From positions 1-12,927 of the forward strand of contig JABDJQ010000686.1 of the NCBI GenBank assembly GCA_013002425.1: DNA of 12,927 nt, given 5' to 3'. How positions within the stretch are numbered: position 1 is the first letter of the stretch; each line of letters starts with the position of its first letter. Shown here piece after piece: positions 7,017-12,927 of this stretch. The stretch is from Gemmatimonadota bacterium (GTDB lineage: Bacteria > Orphanbacterota > Orphanbacteria > Orphanbacterales > Orphanbacteraceae). The position numbers and the translations under genes are program-made. Under the pieces are notes generated by a model. It ran no database searches, was not told the origin of the DNA, and saw only the letters and a program-made list of their open reading frames with translations.

Positions 7017-8813
7017 ATGGCGAGCCGTGCGGCGATTGCGCCAGCGGCCAGGGCGGCGATCACTCCCGCGGTTACGGCGGTGCTGCTCGCGATCATCCTG
7101 TGCGTTGCCGGCGCGTTCGCGTGGATCACGGTCGGGGCGAAGGGCGCTACGGTCGACGAAACGCACTACATCGGGCTCGGGCGCGATCTGGCGCAGCGGG
7201 GCGACTGGACCGTCCCCGGCGCGATTCTGCATCCGCCGCTCTCCTATTATCTGAACTCACTTCTGCTTCCCGGTTTCGAATGGACGGACGCGGACCGTGC
7301 CCTCCATCAGGACGAACGCGGCCGGCGCCTCATCGCGCGCGGCGAGGGCACGTCGATCCTGCTTCGAGCGCGTCTGCCGTTCGTGCTCGTGCACCTGCTG
7401 GGCGCGCTCGTGGTCTTTGCCGCGGGCAGGCGCTGGTTCGGGAACGGCGCGGGGCTCGCTGCCGCGCTGCTCTTTGCGTTCGAGCCGACGGTTCTCGCGC
7501 ACTCGTCGGTCGCGACGCAGGACGCCCTGCTGGCGGTGCTCTTCTTCGCGTCGGTCGTGCTGACGGAGCAGTGGGTGCGAGGCGGGGGGCGATGGCATCT
7601 CTTGTCGGCGGGGGGCGCGACCGGCTTCGCGCTGCTTGCGAAGTTCCCCGCGATGCTGCTGTTCGCGATTCTTCCGGCGCTCGTTCTGCTTTCGCTCGGG
7701 CCGGGGGCGCACGGCGTGCGGCGTGCCGGTCTGCTGCGCCTCATCGCTTCGCTCGCGATCGGTTTTGCGGTGCTCCATATCGGCTACGCGCCTCACTATC
7801 TCGCGGGCGGCGAGGCGCTGTTCGGCCTGCCTGCACCGTTCGTCGAAGGCATTCGCTTTCAACTGAGTGCGAACGAGGGACATCAGGCGTTCTTTATGGG
7901 CGAAGTGGCGAGCGGCGGATGGTTCGCGTACTACCCGGTCGCGCTCGCAGTCAAAACGAGTTTCGCGCTGCTGGCGGCCGTGCTGGTCGGCGCCGTCGTT
8001 CGCGCGCGGGCCCTGCGGCGGGAACCGCGCGCACGCGCGTATGCGGAACTCTGGCTCTGGCTGCCCCCGATCGCGTTCCTGCTGTTCTTCGTATTCGTGA
8101 GCCGTCTCGCGATCGGCGTTCGTTACGTGCTTCCCGTGTATCCGTTTCTCGCGATTCTCGGCGGCGCGGGGATCGCGTCCGTGCTCGCGCATCGGAGCAT
8201 TCTGCAGCGCTCGCTCGCGGTCGTACTGCTACTGCTCGCGCCGCTCGTTTCGTTTCAGGCGTGTCCCGACTATCTCGCGTACTTCAACGAACCGGCGGGC
8301 GGCGCGGAGGGAGGGCGCGGCATTCTCGGCGACTCGAACCTCGACTGGGGCCAGGATCTCCCCGGGCTGGCGCACTGGATGAAGGAAACGGGCGTGCCGA
8401 CTCTCTATCTCGCCTACTTCGGGAACGACGCGCCCGAGCACTACGGGATCCGGTATCATTACGTACCGGGGTGGCTGTACGCTCCGCGGGGTGACTTCGC
8501 GGCCGGCCGTGACAGGCCGGCGGACGGGCGCGATTTCATCGCGATCGGTCGATCGGTGCTGCAGGGCTTCTGGCTCCCCGAGCCCGACCTCTTTCACTGG
8601 CTGTACGAATACGAACGCGTCGCCGTGATCGGAGGCACGCTCGAAGTGTACGACCTGGCGGGCAGCGCGGCCGCGCACGAACAGCTCGCGAAGATCTACG
8701 AACGCGCGGGGCAGTTCCGGCTGGCGGCGCTCGAACGGGGTCAGGAGCGAGGCCCGGCACGAAACCAGGATCAAGGCCGGGAACGAGAACAGGAACAGGA
8801 ACCGCAGCGATGA
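7017..8813 (+). CDS. GT39-like integral membrane glycosyltransferase
   Basis: A 598-aa polytopic membrane protein of the GT-C type (ArnT/PMT-like), which usually moves sugars from polyprenyl-phosphate donors in the membrane. A first helix at about 18-40 is followed by a loop with the catalytic-type Asp-Glu pair (VDETHYIGLGRDL, D47 E48) and GDWTVPGAILHPPLSYYL. About eight to ten further hydrophobic segments run to ~412. A C-terminal soluble domain follows (DSNLDWGQDLPGLAHWM at 439-455). Residues ~553-572 look like one TPR-type helix pair, and the last ~25 residues are a Gln/Glu/Arg-rich tail. The ATG lies 1 nt after the decarboxylase stop without a strong Shine-Dalgarno site, so translation is probably coupled. 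The acceptor is unknown; no oligosaccharyl or LPS cluster surrounds it. Confidence 0.8.
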   Translation: MASRAAIAPAARAAITPAVTAVLLAIILCVAGAFAWITVGAKGATVDETHYIGLGRDLAQRGDWTVPGAILHPPLSYYLNSLLLPGFEWTDADRALHQDERGRRLIARGEGTSILLRARLPFVLVHLLGALVVFAAGRRWFGNGAGLAAALLFAFEPTVLAHSSVATQDALLAVLFFASVVLTEQWVRGGGRWHLLSAGGATGFALLAKFPAMLLFAILPALVLLSLGPGAHGVRRAGLLRLIASLAIGFAVLHIGYAPHYLAGGEALFGLPAPFVEGIRFQLSANEGHQAFFMGEVASGGWFAYYPVALAVKTSFALLAAVLVGAVVRARALRREPRARAYAELWLWLPPIAFLLFFVFVSRLAIGVRYVLPVYPFLAILGGAGIASVLAHRSILQRSLAVVLLLLAPLVSFQACPDYLAYFNEPAGGAEGGRGILGDSNLDWGQDLPGLAHWMKETGVPTLYLAYFGNDAPEHYGIRYHYVPGWLYAPRGDFAAGRDRPADGRDFIAIGRSVLQGFWLPEPDLFHWLYEYERVAVIGGTLEVYDLAGSAAAHEQLAKIYERAGQFRLAALERGQERGPARNQDQGREREQEQEPQR

Positions 8814-9148
8814 CGATTCATCTCGACGAAGATCAGATACGCAAGGAGACGCTCGAGGATTTCATTCGCGTCGGCGGCCCGGGCGGACAGCACAAGAACA
8901 AGAACGAGACGGGCGTTCGCCTGCGTCACATTCCGACGGGCGTGGTCGTGACGGCGACGGAAAGCCGTTCGCAGGCGCGGAATCGTGTAATGGCCTGGGA
9001 GCGTCTGATCGCGAAGCTGAAGGCGCGTCTCAAGAAACCGAAGCGCCGGCGCAAGACGAAGCCGACCCGTGCGTCGAAGGAACGCAGGCTCGATGCCAAG
9101 CGTAAGACGAGCGAGAAGAAGAAGTCGCGGGGGCGGCCCGAAGTGTGA
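8810..9148 (+). CDS. Release-factor-like GGQ protein (ArfB/YaeJ-type)
   Basis: A 112-aa protein with the class I release-factor catalytic motif: GGPGGQHKNKNETGVRLRH, with GGQ at residues 25-27. It has no stop-codon recognition domains. The C-terminus is strongly basic (KKPKRRRKTKPTR and SEKKKSRGRP), as in ArfB, whose tail enters the empty mRNA channel of stalled ribosomes. It probably hydrolyses peptidyl-tRNA on stalled ribosomes. An alternative is a stand-alone RF-1-domain protein of another subgroup, since ArfB itself is usually ~140 aa and this one is shorter. Its ATG overlaps the stop of the glycosyltransferase gene (ATGA), and an AGGA sits ~9 nt upstream within the repetitive end of that gene. 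Confidence 0.85.
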   Translation: MTIHLDEDQIRKETLEDFIRVGGPGGQHKNKNETGVRLRHIPTGVVVTATESRSQARNRVMAWERLIAKLKARLKKPKRRRKTKPTRASKERRLDAKRKTSEKKKSRGRPEV

Positions 9149-9222
9149 GGAATCACTCTGCGGCTTCGTTTGCATGAACTGCCGTTGCCGGATCAGGAAC
9201 GAATGGGTGGAAAGGAATCGCC

Positions 9223-9684
9223 ATGAGAAACGTCACGGGCCTCGTGCTCTGGGTGCTCGTATCCCTCGGGGCGGGACTGGTCGGTTCGCAGTTCATGCCG
9301 GGTGATTGGTACGCCGCTCTCGCGAAGCCGTCGTGGAATCCGCCGAACACCGTGTTCGCGCCGGTCTGGACGACGCTCTATGTGATGATGGGCGTTGCCG
9401 CGTGGATGGTCTGGCGCGTGGCGGGATTCAGCGGCGCGCGGGGAGCGCTGTCGCTCTACTTCGTGCAGCTCGTTCTGAACGGCCTGTGGTCGTATCTCTT
9501 CTTCGGCGCTCACCTCCCGATGGTGGCGTTCTTCGAGATCGTGCTGCTCTGGATCGTAATCCTGATGACTTTCGTGAGCTTCCGGCGCGTTCGTCCGGCG
9601 GCGGGCGCGTTGCTCGTTCCGTATCTCTGCTGGGTGGGATTTGCCGCGGCGCTTAACTATCAGCTCTGGCGGCTCAATACGTAA
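9223..9684 (+). CDS. tspO: TspO/MBR family membrane protein
   Basis: A 153-aa protein with five hydrophobic segments, the usual TspO length and layout. Visible family motifs are WYAALAKPSWNPPN (29-42), VWTTLYVMMGVAAWMVW (48-64), NGLWSYLFFGAH (86-97), and LCWVGFAAALNYQLWRLN near the end. Bacterial TspO proteins bind tetrapyrroles and related ligands and have been linked to porphyrin handling and stress regulation. The ligand here is not deducible. The ATG at 9223 has AAGGA 7 nt upstream. It follows the GGQ-protein gene by 74 nt with no terminator seen, so it may be the last gene of the plus-strand operon. The next gene (GT4) converges on it. Confidence 0.93.
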   Translation: MRNVTGLVLWVLVSLGAGLVGSQFMPGDWYAALAKPSWNPPNTVFAPVWTTLYVMMGVAAWMVWRVAGFSGARGALSLYFVQLVLNGLWSYLFFGAHLPMVAFFEIVLLWIVILMTFVSFRRVRPAAGALLVPYLCWVGFAAALNYQLWRLNT

Positions 9685-9743
9685 GGCTTCGCTCGGCAGG
9701 CCGAAACATGCGCGCAACAATACCCGCCTCGGTCATTCCGAAA

Positions 9744-10877
9744 CTACTTCGCGATCTCCCGATACACCGCTACGGTCCGGTCGCACACGCTCTCCATCGT
9801 AAATCGTTCGCGCGCGTACGCCTTCGCCGCTGCGCCCATCTTCTCGCGCAGCCTGCGATTGCTTAGGAGCGAAACGATCTTCTCGGCGAGGTGTTCGGGC
9901 TCGCCGTGCGGAACGAGATAGCCGGTTTCGTTCTCGCGCACGATGTAGGGAATGCCGCCGACGGGCGACGCGATGACGGGCTTTCCCGCTGCCATGCACT
10001 CGGCGATCGCGACGGGCAGCGTTTCCTGCTTCGAGACCATCACCATCAGTTCGCATTTCCCGTATTCGAGCGCGAGTTCGGCCGGCGAAAGATTGCCCAG
10101 GAACGCGACGTTCTCCTGAAGGCCGAGTTCGCTGACGGTGCGGTCGATCTCCTCTTTGTAGTCCGGGATCGTGGCGCCGCCCGCGAAGCGGATCTTGATA
10201 TCCGAGACTTCCGCGCGCGCGATGCGGGCGGCCTGCAGCAGGTTGCCGATGCCCTTGCGCGGTATGAGCAGCCCGGCATGAAGTACGGTGTTGCGCTCTT
10301 CCGGTTCGTCGATCGCAAAGAACGAGTCGGCGACCGGATTTTCGATGGTCCATGTGTTGGCGCGGCGGAGATCGCGGGCGTAATGTTCGGCGACATACGG
10401 GCTCAGCAGGATCACGTTTCTCGCTTTGCGCAGCGCGGCGTGTACGAGGCGGTTCCGCATCGCTCCGCGCACTTTCTGCGAGACTTCGGTTTCGAGCGCG
10501 GACTCCATTTCGATGATGCCGTGAATCGTTACAACGGTGGGAAGGCGGCTTTCGATCGCGCCGAGCGCGAAACGGTCGAGGCTGTGGGCGTGTACGACTT
10601 CGGGTTTCAGTTTGCGAAGATAGGCCGCGATCCTGCGGCGGTCGGGAATCGAAAGCAGCATGTTTCCGAAACGCTTCGAGCCGCCGATCGAATGCAGCGT
10701 GAGGTTCGGCTCGGGGTTCGTGATGCCGGGCGCGCGTCCCGCGTTGCAGATCACGACATGCACGTCGATGTCGCCGCGGCGCGCGAGTCCCTGGCTGAGC
10801 CTGAGCGTAGCGGCTTCGACGCCGCCGCGTATGCGCTCCTCGCTTTCGGGATAGATGCCCGTGATCGCTACTTTCAT
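9744..10877 (-). CDS. GT4-family (GT-B fold) glycosyltransferase
   Basis: A 377-aa retaining glycosyltransferase of the WaaG/PimA-like GT4 group, cytoplasmic or membrane-peripheral. The N-terminal domain has GGVEAATLRLSQGLARRG (18-35) and VVHAHSLDRF (94-103). The C-terminal donor-binding domain has LHAGLLIPRKGIGNLL (199-213) and the E-x7-E motif ETLPVAIAE (Glu285, Glu293), followed by GKPVIASPVGGIPYIV. The sugar and acceptor are unknown; lipid-linked or polysaccharide acceptors are common for the family. The start ATG at 10877-10875 is preceded by GGGAG. It overlaps the stop of the upstream 262-aa gene by 4 nt (ATGA), so the two are translationally linked. It is not near other capsule or LPS genes in this window. 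Confidence 0.9.
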   Translation of the reverse strand: MKVAITGIYPESEERIRGGVEAATLRLSQGLARRGDIDVHVVICNAGRAPGITNPEPNLTLHSIGGSKRFGNMLLSIPDRRRIAAYLRKLKPEVVHAHSLDRFALGAIESRLPTVVTIHGIIEMESALETEVSQKVRGAMRNRLVHAALRKARNVILLSPYVAEHYARDLRRANTWTIENPVADSFFAIDEPEERNTVLHAGLLIPRKGIGNLLQAARIARAEVSDIKIRFAGGATIPDYKEEIDRTVSELGLQENVAFLGNLSPAELALEYGKCELMVMVSKQETLPVAIAECMAAGKPVIASPVGGIPYIVRENETGYLVPHGEPEHLAEKIVSLLSNRRLREKMGAAAKAYARERFTMESVCDRTVAVYREIAK

Positions 10878-11662
10878 GCGGGCTCCCTGGCGCTCGCGAG
10901 CGCTTCGATCGCTTCGCGATACGCGTCTTCGGCTTCGAGCACGGGAATCACGAGCGAGCGTTCGTCTTCGCCGTGACCGGACACGATCGACGCGACGATG
11001 CGCGACGCTTCGCCGAGCGCCTGCGATTCGCGTCGAAACGGCGCGATGGCGGGGGCGACACCGATGAAGTTCGCGAGATGGTTCAGGTAGAGCGCGCACA
11101 TTCTGCGACTGATACTGATCGATTCGAACACGGCGCGCAAGGAAAGCCACGTTTCGTCCCCGGCCGTCGTACGTCGGAGAGGCGCGATGTCCGAAGCGAG
11201 CGCGCGATAGGCCGCGAAACCGGAGGCGTATTGAAGGGGCGACTCCCCGTCGGTCCCGCCCTCGTCATCATCATGGCCCCCGCCATCACTCTCGCCCTCG
11301 CCCTCGCCCCCGTACTCCTCTTCGTGCGCGAGGCGCTGTCCCTCTTCGATCGACTTCTTGAACAGATCGATCCGATCGCGAAGGGTCATCGGACCCTGGT
11401 CCTCGATCGCGCGAAAGCCTTCGTTCTCTCCGTAAGTGTCGCCGGACGCGAGCTCGAAACCGTAAGCGCGCGCGGCCCTTCGGAGCGGCTCGCCGCTGCA
11501 CACCGCGGCCGAGTGCGCGTCCCACGCCTTCCAGTACATGCGAAACGGCGCGCCGCTGATGCCGGTCAGGTCCTCGATCGGAACGAAACGGCCGTCGGCG
11601 CTCAATCGCTCCTGCAGGCGATGGAACGCGAAGGTCAGTCTGTCTGCCGCCGCTGGTTTCAC
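10874..11662 (-). CDS. Unrecognised 262-aa protein with acidic linker, coupled to the GT4 gene
   Basis: I do not recognise the family with confidence. From GTG at 11662 (GGGGA 6 nt upstream) the protein is 262 aa. Residues 1-115 form an ordered part with VPIEDLTGISGAPFRMYW (27-44), a single Cys55, and RAAARAYGFEL. This layout faintly recalls BtrH-like/C39-like domains, in which a similar GxSGxAFR stretch precedes a Cys; that is a weak impression. Residues 114-141 are a Glu/Asp/Gly linker encoded by imperfect repeats. Residues ~145-260 are helical (ETWLSLRAVFESISISRR; GEASRIVASIVS). No signal peptide or membrane segment is seen. Its TGA overlaps the ATG of the GT4 gene, so it probably works with that enzyme or in the same pathway. 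A longer minus frame runs upstream, but it crosses the divergent DUF255 gene and is not credible. Confidence 0.6.
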   Translation of the reverse strand: MKPAAADRLTFAFHRLQERLSADGRFVPIEDLTGISGAPFRMYWKAWDAHSAAVCSGEPLRRAARAYGFELASGDTYGENEGFRAIEDQGPMTLRDRIDLFKKSIEEGQRLAHEEEYGGEGEGESDGGGHDDDEGGTDGESPLQYASGFAAYRALASDIAPLRRTTAGDETWLSLRAVFESISISRRMCALYLNHLANFIGVAPAIAPFRRESQALGEASRIVASIVSGHGEDERSLVIPVLEAEDAYREAIEALASAREPA

Positions 11663-11718
11663 AAGCGTTCCCCGATACCGCGCGCGCCGATTCGGTCGCA
11701 CGCCAAAACCGTATGCCG

Positions 11719-11731
11719 TATACTGCGAAAA

Positions 11732-11734
<3 letters not shown>
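11719..11734 (+). promoter_or_regulatory. -10 box directly before the start codon (possible leaderless mRNA)
   Basis: TATACT (11719-11724) lies 7 nt before ATG at 11732. With normal spacing, transcription would begin at 11731-11732, that is at the start codon itself. No Shine-Dalgarno site is present upstream. The -35 region is weak (around 11696-11701). The GTATAC core is palindromic, so the same bases may also serve the divergent minus-strand gene pair. Confidence 0.5.

Positions 11735-12927
<1,193 letters not shown>

Noticed and set aside
9685..9743. Terminator between tspO and the convergent GT4 gene
   Set aside because: Only short, imperfect complementarity is visible and there is no T-run on either strand; not enough to call.
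11291..11308. Three tandem CTCGCC units as a phase-variable repeat
   Set aside because: Unit length is a multiple of three and lies inside the acidic linker, so changes would not switch the frame; it looks like ordinary low-complexity coding.

Overview
The window comes from a GC-rich bacterial chromosome. Evidence for a bacterium is a TTGCCT-17-TATAAT promoter, AGGAGG-type Shine-Dalgarno sites, a lipoprotein signal, a receiver/GGDEF-type signalling protein and an ArfB-like release-factor protein. The phylum cannot be fixed by reading alone. No tRNA, rRNA, CRISPR, phage or IS element was seen, and the genes look like ordinary chromosomal ones.

Left part (1-4912): the 3' end of a plus-strand signalling gene (degenerate receiver plus degenerate GGDEF) converges on a minus-strand operon. 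That operon reads from about 4931 leftwards: DNA topoisomerase VI subunit B (top6B), subunit A (top6A), then a SufS-type cysteine desulfurase. Topo VI is mainly archaeal and eukaryotic and is sporadic in bacteria. Both subunits here keep their key catalytic residues (GHKL ATP site and switch lysine in B; Tyr98 and Toprim acidic residues in A), so an active type IIB topoisomerase is likely.

Middle (about 4967-5524): more than 500 bases with no credible gene, between the top6B promoter and the next plus-strand gene. The stretch is full of imperfect inverted repeats: a 132-bp element with 15/16 matching outer arms, a purine block facing a pyrimidine block, and a perfect 9-bp hairpin inside a larger stem.

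Right of centre (5525-9684): a compact plus-strand group of a PLP-dependent group II (aromatic-type) decarboxylase, a GT39-like membrane glycosyltransferase (1-nt gap), an ArfB-like GGQ protein (4-nt overlap) and, after 74 nt, a TspO/MBR membrane protein. The functions do not form an obvious pathway.

Right end (9744-12927): a minus-strand pair (an unrecognised 262-aa protein with an acidic linker, overlapping by 4 nt a GT4-family glycosyltransferase) is transcribed divergently from a DUF255/YyaL-type thioredoxin-domain protein. The latter has a lipoprotein-like signal, appears to be leaderless, and runs off the window.

No clearly new defence or mobile system is visible. The points most worth following are the bacterial Topo VI operon with a coupled sufS, the structured intergenic region, the doubly degenerate signalling protein and the unrecognised protein linked to the GT4 enzyme.
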